64,000 nt of DNA from CAYRYU01 sp964428355 (GCA_964428355.1 CAYRYU010000025.1:12909-76908); one strand, 5' to 3'. Counted from the first letter of the stretch, positions 24,694 through 33,663 are shown. Numbers and translations: made by a program. Notes: generated by a model not told the origin, from the sequence alone.

Positions 24694-26583
24694 ATGACCT
24701 TCCCTCTTCATGCCGGAATGCTCTTCAAACTGCTCTGGTTCCTGCGGGATCCCGCGCCCGATCCACCCGTTTCCTTTCTTGTCGGGTATTTCATGATCTC
24801 CCTTGCCCTCGTTCATTTCCATTTCCTTCTCGTTAAAAGGCTGATCCCATCAAGGTTCCAAACAGGGGTTTCGGCGGTCTCGTGCCTTCTGGCGGGGCTC
24901 ATGTGCTTTTCCCTCACGGTCTACTTCCGGTTTTTCTCGGTGGTGATGCCGGCCGACCTCATGCTTTTCGCGGACCACATCTCGGATGTCAGCTCCAGTA
25001 TCGAGACCCTGGTCAGCTGGCAGGACCTGGGATTCCTCTTTCCCGATCTTGTCTGTGTTGCATCGATGCCATTTCCGCGGTTGGCCCTCTTCCTTTCATC
25101 GCTTGGGGAAAGGGTCTGGATGCTTCCGACAAGGTTCCACGCCGGGCTCCTGACCATTTCCCTGTTGATCTGGACCTTCCTTTCGAACCCTCTTGGAGTT
25201 CCTTCGTTGCCGGGTTGGGATACCGATCCCGTTCTCAGGTTGTCTCCTCCTGTCCATCTTCTCCTCGAGGGCGGGCAGGCGATTCTCCTGAGAGGCGGGT
25301 TCATCGCTCCCTCGTTGGAGGAACGGGAATCCGTCCGGGGAAAGCTTGTCGAAAGGCAACGATCGAAGAGCTCTCCCGAACTTCCGACTTCCCCAACCAG
25401 CCTCAAAGTCCCGAGATTGGCATCAGGAACCAACATCCTGATCGTTCAAGTCGAATCCCTGATGTCGTTCGCCCTGACCAGCCGAGTTTTGGATGGGCCA
25501 GTAATGCCGTTTATGAGCGGCCTTTCCAGGGAGTCCCTCTCCCTGCCTTTCTTTTTCTCACAGGTCTTTTTCACCTCAGATTCGGACTTCTCGACCCTGA
25601 CGTCGCTCTATCCGCTCGTTAACCACGTCGTTCACGGTGTCAGCTTCCGAAACGAGTTCCGGACCCTTCCAGGAGTTCTCGCCTCGAGGGGGTACCGTAC
25701 CGTCTGGGCTTCTCCGGTCCGGAAAACATTCTGGAACGCCTCGAGGATGAACAAAGCCCTCGGGTTCGAAGAGACATACGGGCAGGAAGACCTTGGAGGC
25801 GGTCCGGTGGGGGGGCTCTACCTCAGCGATTCGGATTTCCTTTCAAAAATGGGAGGGATTCTCGCCGCAGGAAGGTCACCGTTCTTCGCGATGTTGCTCA
25901 CCTTCAGCTCCCATCATCCCTTCAAACTGAAGGGAGTCCCCGAAGCGATCCCCGCGGGATCCTTCCCCGCGGAAATGGATTCCGAAACGGTTGACTATCT
26001 CAATTCCATGCGAGTCCTCGACGGTGCAATCGGGAATTTTTTCCAGGAGCTGGAAAAAAGGGGTCTTCTCGAAAATACCCTGATTGTAATCTATGGAGAT
26101 CATTCGTCGCCCATCCTTTCCAGGGTTCGGGGGGTCCTGAAAATGTGCCGAGAGCTTCCCCAAAGCCAGACTGTGGGACGATTCCTCGGATCGAGAGTCC
26201 CCTGTCTATTCATTCATCGGGGTCATCTTCCAGCCCAGACCAATCCGAAAATCTGTGGCCAGATCGATCTTGCCCCTTCGATTCTCGACCTCATGGGCGT
26301 TCAAGCGCCTTTCGAGTTCCTCGGTTCGAGTGTTTTTTCCGGAGAGTCAGGTTTCGTCGCCAACAAGTATTTCACCGGAAGGACCGGGGACCAGCTTTTC
26401 TGGGGGCGCCACAGCGCGGAGAGGAGGTTCAGCTTTGTGGCCTCCCTTCCCGAGCTCACTCCCACCGATCCTGATCCGTTGCTGCAATCGATCTTCGACG
26501 ATATGGAACTTTCGGAGACGATGATCACCAGGAATCTCTGCCTGTTCGAGGAAGAAACTGCATCCGGAGCGGGTTCCCCCTGA
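24694..26583 (+). CDS. LtaS/OpgB-type membrane phosphoglycerol transferase or sulfatase
   Basis: About 629 residues from the ATG at 24694; a GTG at 24661 is possible and neither has a clear ribosome site. N-terminal TM helices occupy about the first 160 residues, then an extracytoplasmic alkaline-phosphatase-fold domain. Metal and nucleophile signatures match LtaS-type enzymes: VQVES (E254), FTSDSDFSTLTSLYPL with nucleophile T294, RKTFWNASRMNKALGF, and YGDHSSP. The family moves phosphoglycerol (or phosphoethanolamine) onto glycans or lipids outside the cytoplasmic membrane. In a diderm an OpgB-like glucan or surface-glycan role is more likely than lipoteichoic acid. It stands alone after the pilin operon. 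Confidence 0.8.
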   Translation: MTFPLHAGMLFKLLWFLRDPAPDPPVSFLVGYFMISLALVHFHFLLVKRLIPSRFQTGVSAVSCLLAGLMCFSLTVYFRFFSVVMPADLMLFADHISDVSSSIETLVSWQDLGFLFPDLVCVASMPFPRLALFLSSLGERVWMLPTRFHAGLLTISLLIWTFLSNPLGVPSLPGWDTDPVLRLSPPVHLLLEGGQAILLRGGFIAPSLEERESVRGKLVERQRSKSSPELPTSPTSLKVPRLASGTNILIVQVESLMSFALTSRVLDGPVMPFMSGLSRESLSLPFFFSQVFFTSDSDFSTLTSLYPLVNHVVHGVSFRNEFRTLPGVLASRGYRTVWASPVRKTFWNASRMNKALGFEETYGQEDLGGGPVGGLYLSDSDFLSKMGGILAAGRSPFFAMLLTFSSHHPFKLKGVPEAIPAGSFPAEMDSETVDYLNSMRVLDGAIGNFFQELEKRGLLENTLIVIYGDHSSPILSRVRGVLKMCRELPQSQTVGRFLGSRVPCLFIHRGHLPAQTNPKICGQIDLAPSILDLMGVQAPFEFLGSSVFSGESGFVANKYFTGRTGDQLFWGRHSAERRFSFVASLPELTPTDPDPLLQSIFDDMELSETMITRNLCLFEEETASGAGSP

Positions 26584-26679
26584 GCTGGCCGGCGGTTCGT
26601 TCCGGGGCTCCAACGGATGATCACACGAGGGGGGCGGCCGAAGGACCTTCGAATGACGGAATTCGGGGCCTTCGGGATA

Positions 26680-26708
26680 TTGATGGATGCTGGAGTTTAT
26701 GGTAGTAT
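26680..26708 (+). promoter_or_regulatory. Sigma-70-type promoter before the zinc-ribbon gene
   Basis: TTGATG (26680-26685), 17-bp spacer, TAGTAT (26703-26708); the ATG of the next gene lies 15 nt after the -10 box. Confidence 0.45.
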
Positions 26709-26723
26709 TGAGCGATTCCAGCC

Positions 26724-26915
26724 ATGAAAGAAGAACGTTGTCCGCTCTGCTTGAGATTCCAGCCATTCGATCTGGAAAACCAGAAGTATTACAAGCTCCA
26801 GAACACCGAGCGTCTGGTCTGCCGGGATTGCGGTCGGGAGATCGATCACCACATGCGCCCGACATGGCAGGTAATCGCTGGAAGGGTTTTTCCAAAAAGT
26901 ACGCTGCAGCAATAG
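26724..26915 (+). CDS. Small zinc-ribbon protein
   Basis: 63 residues with two CxxC pairs, CPLC (6-9) and CRDC (33-36), spaced as a zinc ribbon. The family is not recognised. No strong ribosome site, but a promoter fits upstream and cheR follows 46 nt later, so the gene may lead that transcript. It could bind nucleic acid or protein; nothing further can be said. Confidence 0.55.
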   Translation: MKEERCPLCLRFQPFDLENQKYYKLQNTERLVCRDCGREIDHHMRPTWQVIAGRVFPKSTLQQ

Positions 26916-26961
26916 ACGGAGGAGGCTTTTCCTTCTCCACCGCCGATTCCCTGGACGAGGC

Positions 26962-28017
26962 ATGAACCGGAAACTTTCACCGCACGAATACATCCTGGTC
27001 CGCGATTTCTTCTCGCGCGAGTTCGGGCTTTTCTTCGACCCATCAAAGGTTACCTTCCTGGAAAACCGGCTCATGCCGGTCTTTGAGGAAGCGGGCTGCA
27101 CGGACATGGTTGCCTTCCTTGCGCGGATCCACTCCGACCCTGACCGTCGGAAGAGGATACTCGATGCCGTAACGACGAACGAGACCTGGTTCTTCCGCCA
27201 TCCCCGTCACTTCGACATCCTTCGGGAGCAGGTCCTCAACCAGCTCCTTCGGGAGCGTGCGAAAGCCGGGAACCGCAGGATAGGCATCTGGTCGGCGGGT
27301 TGTTCCATCGGCGCGGAAACTTTTTCCCTCGCGATAACCCTTCGGGAGACGATCAAGAACCCGGCGGACTGGTCCGTGACATTGATTGGAAGCGATATCT
27401 CGACTGCCGCTCTCGCCCGCGCCCGGGAAGGTATCTACTCCGCCGAGGAGCTCAAGCTGCTTTCCAACATGCTCCTTTCGAAATACTTCATTCCGGTTTC
27501 CCATGGTTGTTTCCAGGTCAAACCGGACTTGATGGCGATGGTGGAGTTCGAAAACCGGAATCTGCTTTCCGACTGGCCCGAACGGTCATTCGACGTGATC
27601 TTCTGCCGCAACACCATGATCTATTTCCATGAATCCACCAAGGCTGCGCTGACGGAAAGGTTCTTCAAGGCACTTAGCCCCAATGGCGTATTCTTCACCA
27701 GTGCCACCGAAACCATCCATTGGGGAGAGCAGGGTGGTTTCGCGAAGGAGTTCATCCATGGCGAGTACATCTACCGGAAGACCGCCCAGGCCAAGAACTT
27801 CGTCCTTTACAAATTCCGTACTCCCAGCGACCTTCTGAAAGCCCTGAACCTCCTCGTCAAATCCCAGCACGAGTATCATCTCCTCCCCATTCCACAGGCG
27901 ACCCCGGCTTCACCGAAGAAGGCGATTTTCATACCCAAAGGTCTCTCGGGAATCGTCGAACGGCTTTTTTCGGAAGCGAGCCTTTCCAGCGCAAGCCGCG
28001 AGGAAATCACCCGCTGA
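26962..28017 (+). CDS. cheR: CheR-type chemoreceptor glutamate methyltransferase
   Basis: 351 residues. The N-terminal helical CheR domain (1-85) is followed by the SAM-dependent methyltransferase domain with typical TTNETWFFRHPRHF, the SAM loop IWSAGCSIGAETFSLAI, IGSDIS, and FDVIFCRNTMIYF. Normal CheRs transfer methyl groups from SAM to receptor glutamates. No chemoreceptor, CheA, CheW or CheB gene is in the window, so this is an orphan copy. The last 65 residues after the catalytic domain lack a recognised domain. It is followed by a Nudix gene. Confidence 0.9.
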   Translation: MNRKLSPHEYILVRDFFSREFGLFFDPSKVTFLENRLMPVFEEAGCTDMVAFLARIHSDPDRRKRILDAVTTNETWFFRHPRHFDILREQVLNQLLRERAKAGNRRIGIWSAGCSIGAETFSLAITLRETIKNPADWSVTLIGSDISTAALARAREGIYSAEELKLLSNMLLSKYFIPVSHGCFQVKPDLMAMVEFENRNLLSDWPERSFDVIFCRNTMIYFHESTKAALTERFFKALSPNGVFFTSATETIHWGEQGGFAKEFIHGEYIYRKTAQAKNFVLYKFRTPSDLLKALNLLVKSQHEYHLLPIPQATPASPKKAIFIPKGLSGIVERLFSEASLSSASREEITR

Positions 28018-28115
28018 CCCTGTCATCCGGTTGTCCGGGCAATCCATAGCCTGTTCCCAGGTTTCGGCGTAAATCCGCAGGTGCATTCTGCCGATAGGTG
28101 ATTGGGAAAGTATCG

Positions 28116-28574
28116 ATGGCCAAGATCGACGAAACTCATGTCCGAATCCGGGTCTCTGCTCTTGTCCGGCGCGATGACGGGCGGATCTGCCTTGTCCGAC
28201 ACCGGAAGGATGACCGTCGTTACTGGCTTCTGCCGGGTGGTGGCCAGCATGTTTTCGAATCCGTCGAGGACGCTGCCCGTCGCGAGCTCGAGGAGGAAGT
28301 CCTGGTCTCGGTTCGCGGCTTCCGTTTCCTCGGGGCAAGGGAAAGCTGGACCCGGAAGGAGAACAGGCATATCCTTTTCCTTATCCTTGAAGGGTTGTCC
28401 CCTGATTTCTCCCGGATGGGAATCGGGAAAGATCCCAGGGTCGAAGGGATCGATTTCATGAACGCGGACGAGGTTCGGGGGAAGCCTGTTTATCCCGCCA
28501 TGGGCGAGGACCTTCTCCGGTTGTTCCGGGGAGAGAGTATCGAATCTTTCAAAACGCTGGCCTGGGTCCCCTGA
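28116..28574 (+). CDS. Nudix hydrolase
   Basis: 152 residues from the ATG at 28116, chosen over a GTG at 28098 because GGGAAAG precedes it. The Nudix box is at 42-64: G42, E48, R56-E57-L58, E60-E61; the Gly near its end is replaced by Leu63. The metal-binding glutamates are intact, so hydrolysis of a nucleoside diphosphate linked to another group is likely, substrate unknown. It lies 14 nt before the giant TPR gene. Confidence 0.85.
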   Translation: MAKIDETHVRIRVSALVRRDDGRICLVRHRKDDRRYWLLPGGGQHVFESVEDAARRELEEEVLVSVRGFRFLGARESWTRKENRHILFLILEGLSPDFSRMGIGKDPRVEGIDFMNADEVRGKPVYPAMGEDLLRLFRGESIESFKTLAWVP

Positions 28575-28587
28575 TCCGGAGGAAAGA

Positions 28588-31158
28588 ATGATCGAGGAAA
28601 AATACGCAACCATAATCAACGACTGCAAGAAGCGCATCGCAGCCAACCCCCGGGATTTCTTCGCATACTACCAGCTGGCGCGCGCGCTCGAGATGACGGG
28701 AGACAACGACCAGGCGATCCAGGTTTTCCAGGAAGCCCTTTCGATCAATCCGAAGGATTCCTATGCACACAACTTCCTGGGACTTTCTTTCAGGAACAAG
28801 GGGCTCATCGACGAAGCGGTCACCGAGTTCAAAAAGGCGATCATGTACAACAACAGTTTCGCCTTCCCTTATGCCAATCTGGGAATCATCTACAAAATGA
28901 AGGGGATGTACGACGAAGCGATCATCCGTTTCAAGAAAGCCATCTCCCTCAAACCCGATTTCGCGTTCGCCCACCTGCAGCTGGGCCTGATCTACAAACT
29001 GAAGAAGCTCTACGAGGAAGCCATCGTCAGGTTCCGTAACGCGATCGACCTCAACCACGATTATGCCTACGCCCACTACGCTCTCGGATCGGTCTACCTC
29101 GAGATCGGAAAGCCCAAGAAAGCGCTCGTGGAGTTCAAGAAGACGATCATCCTGAACCCCCAGGACTCCTATGCCCTCAGTCAGCTCGGCCGGGGCTACG
29201 TGGCGGTCAGGCAGTTCGATGACGCGGTCAACGCCCTCAAGCAGTCGGTCGAGCTGAATCCCGACAACGCCTTTTCCTACCTCAACCTCGGCCTGGCCTT
29301 TTTCTATTCCGGAAAATTCGACGAGGCCGGAGACTCCCTCCGCCGTGTCCTGGACATCAATCCCGATCTGACCGAGGCGCGAGTCTACCTGGGCCAGTCG
29401 CTGTTCAAGAAATCCCAGGACGATGCGGCCCTGGCCGAGTTCCGGAAGGCACTCAAGTTCGATCCGAAGTTCCACAGGCTCCATTTCTTCATCGGGATCG
29501 TCCTGCGGAAAAAGGGTGAAACGCAGAAAGCCCTCGAGGAGTTCAAGATCGAAAACTCCATCAATCCCAACGATGCCGAGCTCCATTTCAACATGGGCCT
29601 CGCCTACAAGGACCGCGGAATGCTCGACGAGGCGGTCGGGGAGCTCAAGCGCTCGCTTTTCCTAGATCCCAACCTCTTCCGCGCTCACGACCTTCTCGGC
29701 GAGATCTACGATGTCAAGGGAAACTGCGATCAGGCTGTGTACAACTGGCGGAAGGCGGCCGATCTCCGCAAGCGTGCCGACATCCAGGATGTCCAGGAAA
29801 AGCCCGCACCCATGATCCGGGGGAAGAGCGAGATCGATCTCATGATCGAGCGCTACAAGTCCGAGATCGTGAACAACCCCAACAACCCTGAAGCGCACTA
29901 CAAGCTCGCATCCGCCTACAAGAACAAGGAGATGTTCGACGAGGCGATCATCGAGTACAGAAAGGCTCTCAGCCTCAATCCCTACGACTCCTTCGCCCAC
30001 TACAATCTCGAAGTCATCTACCGGATCAAGGGAATCGACGACCAGAACCTGCTCCGCTGGAAGAGGTCCGTGGCCATCAACCCCGAAAATGCCGGGGCCC
30101 ATTACCGCCTGGGCCTCGCGTACAAGGAAAAAGGCATGCTCGACGAAGCGATCCGCGAGTGGGAGAAGGCGATCGCGATCGACCCTGAGTTCTCTCACGC
30201 ACACATGCAGCTGGGGGTCGCTTACAAGAGTATCGGCCAGTCGCAGGAGGCGATCCGGTCCTGGAACCGTACCGTCGAACTGGATCCCGAATTCCAGGAA
30301 GCCTTCTTCCAACTCGGGAAAGCCTACCTCGACCAGGGACTTCTCGACCAGGCGGTCGCGGCACTCAAAAGAACCATCCGTCTCAACCCCGACGACGTCG
30401 AAAGCCGTTTCATCCTTGGCCTAGTCTACAAGAACAACGGACTGATGGACCAGGCCCGCGACGTGTTCGAGGCACTCCTCAAGAAGCGCGAAGACCACGT
30501 CCTCACGATGGTGAATCTGGGAGCGGTGTACAAGAACCTCAACGAGCTGGAAAGCGCGCTCAACTGCCTGATGATGGCGGTTCGGATAGACAGCCGGAAC
30601 TTCTTCGCCTATTATCTCCTCGGAACCGTCTATCGCGCGATGGGCAGCATCGACCAGGCCGAGGAGTCGTTCAAGAAGGCCATCGACCTGAACCATGACG
30701 ACGCCTTTTCCCAGTATTCACTGGGAGTTATCTACAAGAACTCCGGAAGGCTTCCGATGGCGATCAAGGCTTTCTCTCGGGCAATCGAACTCGATTTCGA
30801 CGATGCCTATTCCCATTCCCACCTCGGGATCTCCTTTTATGAACAGGGCCAGCTGAACGATGCAATCAACTCGTTCAGGAGGGCGGTCGAGATCAACCCC
30901 GAGGATACCTATGCCCTGTACAACCTGGGAATGGCCCTCATGGACAACCATGACCCCGACGCAGCCATCGATGCCCTCGTCCGCGTCGTCAACCTTTCTC
31001 CGGAAGACCCTTACGCCTGCTTCAACCTTGGGCTCGCCTACGAGGAGAAGCGCCTGATCCCCGAAGCCAGGGCCTGTTTCCAGAAGGCGCGACAGTTCGC
31101 CCCGAAAAACACCCAGATCGCCCGGTTCATCCAGGAGGCGCTGGGACGACTGAAATGA
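28588..31158 (+). CDS. Giant tetratricopeptide repeat protein
   Basis: 856 residues built almost wholly of about two dozen 34-residue TPRs (e.g. AYAHYALGSVYLEIGKPKKA, AHYRLGLAYKEKGMLDEAI), with one break near 400-425 where an acidic/basic linker separates two arrays. No signal peptide or membrane segment, so it is probably cytoplasmic. GGAGGA stands 5 nt before the ATG. The stop overlaps the start of the beta-helix lipoprotein (ATGA), a strong coupling for two otherwise unlike proteins. TPR arrays are scaffolds; the bound partner is unknown. Confidence 0.9.
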   Translation: MIEEKYATIINDCKKRIAANPRDFFAYYQLARALEMTGDNDQAIQVFQEALSINPKDSYAHNFLGLSFRNKGLIDEAVTEFKKAIMYNNSFAFPYANLGIIYKMKGMYDEAIIRFKKAISLKPDFAFAHLQLGLIYKLKKLYEEAIVRFRNAIDLNHDYAYAHYALGSVYLEIGKPKKALVEFKKTIILNPQDSYALSQLGRGYVAVRQFDDAVNALKQSVELNPDNAFSYLNLGLAFFYSGKFDEAGDSLRRVLDINPDLTEARVYLGQSLFKKSQDDAALAEFRKALKFDPKFHRLHFFIGIVLRKKGETQKALEEFKIENSINPNDAELHFNMGLAYKDRGMLDEAVGELKRSLFLDPNLFRAHDLLGEIYDVKGNCDQAVYNWRKAADLRKRADIQDVQEKPAPMIRGKSEIDLMIERYKSEIVNNPNNPEAHYKLASAYKNKEMFDEAIIEYRKALSLNPYDSFAHYNLEVIYRIKGIDDQNLLRWKRSVAINPENAGAHYRLGLAYKEKGMLDEAIREWEKAIAIDPEFSHAHMQLGVAYKSIGQSQEAIRSWNRTVELDPEFQEAFFQLGKAYLDQGLLDQAVAALKRTIRLNPDDVESRFILGLVYKNNGLMDQARDVFEALLKKREDHVLTMVNLGAVYKNLNELESALNCLMMAVRIDSRNFFAYYLLGTVYRAMGSIDQAEESFKKAIDLNHDDAFSQYSLGVIYKNSGRLPMAIKAFSRAIELDFDDAYSHSHLGISFYEQGQLNDAINSFRRAVEINPEDTYALYNLGMALMDNHDPDAAIDALVRVVNLSPEDPYACFNLGLAYEEKRLIPEARACFQKARQFAPKNTQIARFIQEALGRLK

Positions 31159-33137
31159 GAGCCCCTCCCGCCACCAACCGGATCGCGCTGCTTCTCGCGG
31201 TTTCAGCCGCCATCTTCTTCTGGGGCTGCGATTCCGGGAACAACGTCCGGTCACGCGAAGGCTCACTCACCGGCGTGATCACGGACAAGTCCGGAAATGT
31301 GCTCGAGGGTGCCATCGTCAGCTGGGACTACGACCGGACCAGATGGGGAAGAACGGCTTCCAACGGGATTTTCCTCGTCGAAAACGTCGGCTTCGGCGAC
31401 CAGCCCTTCACTGCCGAGATGACCGGATTTCGCGCCAAAGGCTTCACGTGCGCGATCTACTCCGATTACGTTTCCAACGCGGGGAAGGTGGCGATGGAAA
31501 CGGCGAGCTTCAACTACCGGAACATCACGGTCAAGGAGGTCTCCGCGACAACCGCGCTGATCACCTGGCAGACGACGGATTACACGAACGGAATCATCGA
31601 ATACGGCCAGTCCGGTTCCTTCGGCAACAGCAAAGCGGAAACTGCGGGACAGTATTCCACCCTTCATGAACTTACCCTGACAGGGTTGAAGCCTGCCTCA
31701 CGTTACTACTTCCGGATCGTCGCGTCCAGGGAGAACCGCCCCTCGGAGACTTCAGAAACATCCAACTTCACGACCCTGAGCGCTCTCGAAGACAGCCTCC
31801 CTCCAGAAGCTCCGAAGGGAATCGCCGCTGCCCTCTCCGAAACGCCCAATCAGGTTACCGTCTACTGGGTGGCGAATACCGAAACCGACTTGAAAGGCTA
31901 TCGTCTGTATCGTTCCGAGAACCCGGCAACCGGTTTTTCCAACATCGACAACTCGATCCTTGCCAAAGGAAGCGAAAGGTACACGGACGCGGGAGTGGTG
32001 ACAGGGAAGAAATACTACTACCGGGTGACCGCCATCGACCAGGCTGACAACGAGAGTGGTCCGTCCGAATCGGCTTCCATGGTGGTCCCGGGCGACCTCA
32101 ATCGGGTCGTGAGCTGGACCCGGGCCAACAGCCCCTATTTCCTGTCGGGAGACATCGATATCACGCAGACCGGGGTCCTGAACATTGATCCCGGCGTCGA
32201 AATCCGGATGGCCGATTTCGATGCCCTCCGAAGGGGGAACCCCTCCCTGGTGGAAATCCGCGTCGCGGGCGCAATAATCGCCAGCGCGACCACGGATATC
32301 CCCGTCATCTTCACTTCCTCGAAACCCACACCAGCAGCGGGTGACTGGGGTGGGATCGCCCTGAACCAGGCGGGTAACACCCAGACCACCCTGAGCGGGG
32401 TAAGGATCGCGTACGCGGGAACCGGGCTTGTCATCAACAACAGCAAAGGAACCTACTACAACGTGACCACCCAGTTCTGCCAGACGGGGATCGACATCTG
32501 CAACTCCCTCAACTTTTCAGTCGCAAGCCTGTCCGCAAAATACTGTTCCATGGGGATGATCGCCACGGGGAACAAGCAGCTCACCATAGATTCCTGCACG
32601 TTCCATCACCCGCAGGTCGGCTTGGAAACCGCGTCGAACGACGGCCTCACCGTCCAGGGCTGCAATTTCTTCGAGTATACGAGCTTCGGCCTCAGTTGTA
32701 CCGACCGGGAAGGAGTCGTCACCATCCAGAACAACCTGTTTGTCTCCCCGATCGGGGTGGGGCTGTACCTGTCCGATCGCCCTGCGACCATCGACCACAA
32801 CACCTTCGATTCCGCATATGGAATTCGCATCCAGAGCGGAAACCCAATCATTTCGAAAAACATCATCCTGGGAGAGAAGTGTGCGACGGGCCTGGGCTTC
32901 AAGGGAATCGAGCATCTCGTGGGAGAGCTTCCTCTGCCCGAGTTCGGCCCCAACGATCTTTACGGGTTCGTCTCGGGAAAGGAATACGTCGGATGCGGCT
33001 CCATGACCGGCAGCCTGGCCTCGGATGTCTATTTCATGAAGGACTATCCCGGGAACTCGCAATACGACTACCGTTTGAAGGCCGCCTTTCCGGCAAGTGA
33101 CGACCTTTGGGGGATATCGCGGTCCTTCCAACCTTGA
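31155..33137 (+). CDS. Lipoprotein with carboxypeptidase-regulatory-like, two FN3 and beta-helix domains
   Basis: 660 residues. Lipoprotein-type signal AVSAAIFFWGC with C25. Residues 37-100 resemble a carboxypeptidase regulatory-like fold (LTGVITDKSGNVLEGAIV). Two fibronectin III domains follow, about 110-205 (TTALITWQTTDYTNGIIEYG) and 213-315 (NQVTVYWVANTETDLKGYRLY). A parallel beta-helix spans about 330-640 (IDSCTFHHPQVGLETASNDG). The layout is that of a surface-attached glycan-binding or lyase-like protein, without an evident catalytic site. Start overlaps the TPR gene stop. Confidence 0.82.
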   Translation: MRAPPATNRIALLLAVSAAIFFWGCDSGNNVRSREGSLTGVITDKSGNVLEGAIVSWDYDRTRWGRTASNGIFLVENVGFGDQPFTAEMTGFRAKGFTCAIYSDYVSNAGKVAMETASFNYRNITVKEVSATTALITWQTTDYTNGIIEYGQSGSFGNSKAETAGQYSTLHELTLTGLKPASRYYFRIVASRENRPSETSETSNFTTLSALEDSLPPEAPKGIAAALSETPNQVTVYWVANTETDLKGYRLYRSENPATGFSNIDNSILAKGSERYTDAGVVTGKKYYYRVTAIDQADNESGPSESASMVVPGDLNRVVSWTRANSPYFLSGDIDITQTGVLNIDPGVEIRMADFDALRRGNPSLVEIRVAGAIIASATTDIPVIFTSSKPTPAAGDWGGIALNQAGNTQTTLSGVRIAYAGTGLVINNSKGTYYNVTTQFCQTGIDICNSLNFSVASLSAKYCSMGMIATGNKQLTIDSCTFHHPQVGLETASNDGLTVQGCNFFEYTSFGLSCTDREGVVTIQNNLFVSPIGVGLYLSDRPATIDHNTFDSAYGIRIQSGNPIISKNIILGEKCATGLGFKGIEHLVGELPLPEFGPNDLYGFVSGKEYVGCGSMTGSLASDVYFMKDYPGNSQYDYRLKAAFPASDDLWGISRSFQP

Positions 33138-33141
33138 TTGT

Positions 33142-33177
33142 GGTAGGTTTACCTCAGCGAAGGTACACTTACCTCAG
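33142..33177 (+). promoter_or_regulatory. Paired dyads, candidate activator sites upstream of Flp pilin
   Basis: GGTA-N4-TACC followed by TCAG occurs twice (33142-33157 and 33162-33177), exactly 20 bp apart, two helical turns. They sit about 215-235 bp upstream of the sigma-54 -12 element, the position expected for a sigma-54 enhancer-binding protein. The binding protein is not known. Confidence 0.5.
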
Positions 33178-33368
33178 GTTCCCGCCCTCCCTGCTGAAAA
33201 CTGCGCTGCAAGCGGTTCCCAAGCCACGGGAAGGGACCGGGGAAGGTACTTCCCGCGTGATTTATCAAGCGCGTAATGGGTCGGACTCTTCGACCCTGTT
33301 CTGCAAGGGTGCGGGGAAAACGGCTCCAGATCAGGATTTCATTTGCCCGATGATTTTTTCTTGACAAC

Positions 33369-33384
33369 TGGCATACCCCTTGCA
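33369..33384 (+). promoter_or_regulatory. Sigma-54-type promoter of the first Flp pilin
   Basis: TGGCATACCCCTTGCA has the invariant GG (33370-33371) and GC (33382-33383) with 10 nt between, the -24/-12 form. Transcription would start near 33395, 37 nt before the pilin ATG. Confidence 0.75.
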
Positions 33385-33394
33385 TTATCATAGC

Positions 33395-33409
33395 TTGGCA
33401 GTAAGCCAA
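33395..33409 (+). other. 5' leader hairpin of the Flp pilin mRNA
   Basis: TTGGC-AGTAA-GCCAA, a perfect 5-bp stem at the predicted 5' end of the transcript; it may stabilise an abundant mRNA. Confidence 0.4.
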
Positions 33410-33431
33410 ACAAATCATCAAGGAGGACACT

Positions 33432-33617
33432 ATGGAACTGGTTCGACGCTTCGTTCGGGAAGAAGAGGGGCAAGGCCTCGTTGAGTACGCTCTGATCATC
33501 GGCCTCATCGCCGTCGTTGCCATCGCGGCTCTCACCGCTTCGGGCGGCAGCATCAAGTCGATTTTCGGAACCATCAGCGGCGAGCTCAGCAAAGCCGAAG
33601 CCACCGTCGGAAGCTAA
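33432..33617 (+). CDS. Flp-type (type IVb) major pilin 1
   Basis: 61 residues. Prepilin cleavage after G13 leaves QGLVEY, the Flp signature with Glu +5 and Tyr +6, followed by hydrophobic helix ALIIGLIAVVAIAALTA and a short tail. Strong ribosome site AAGGAGG. It is monocistronic: sigma-54 promoter in front, Rho-independent terminator 17 nt behind. Flp pilins form bundled adhesive fibres assembled by Tad machinery, which is not in this window. Confidence 0.93.
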   Translation: MELVRRFVREEEGQGLVEYALIIGLIAVVAIAALTASGGSIKSIFGTISGELSKAEATVGS

Positions 33618-33634
33618 ATCAAAGTTTAGCAACG

Positions 33635-33663
33635 CGGGGACCGAAAGGTCCCCGTTTTTTTTT
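33635..33663 (+). terminator. Rho-independent terminator of Flp pilin 1
   Basis: Perfect 8-bp stem CGGGGACC/GGTCCCCG with GAAA tetraloop followed by nine T. Confidence 0.95.

Noticed and set aside
26145..26524. Short frames within the LtaS-type gene
   Set aside because: No ribosome site or domain; alternative frames of a real gene.
33361..33366. TTGACA as a sigma-70 -35 box for Flp pilin 1
   Set aside because: No -10 box at 16-18 bp; the GG-N10-GC element overlapping it fits much better.
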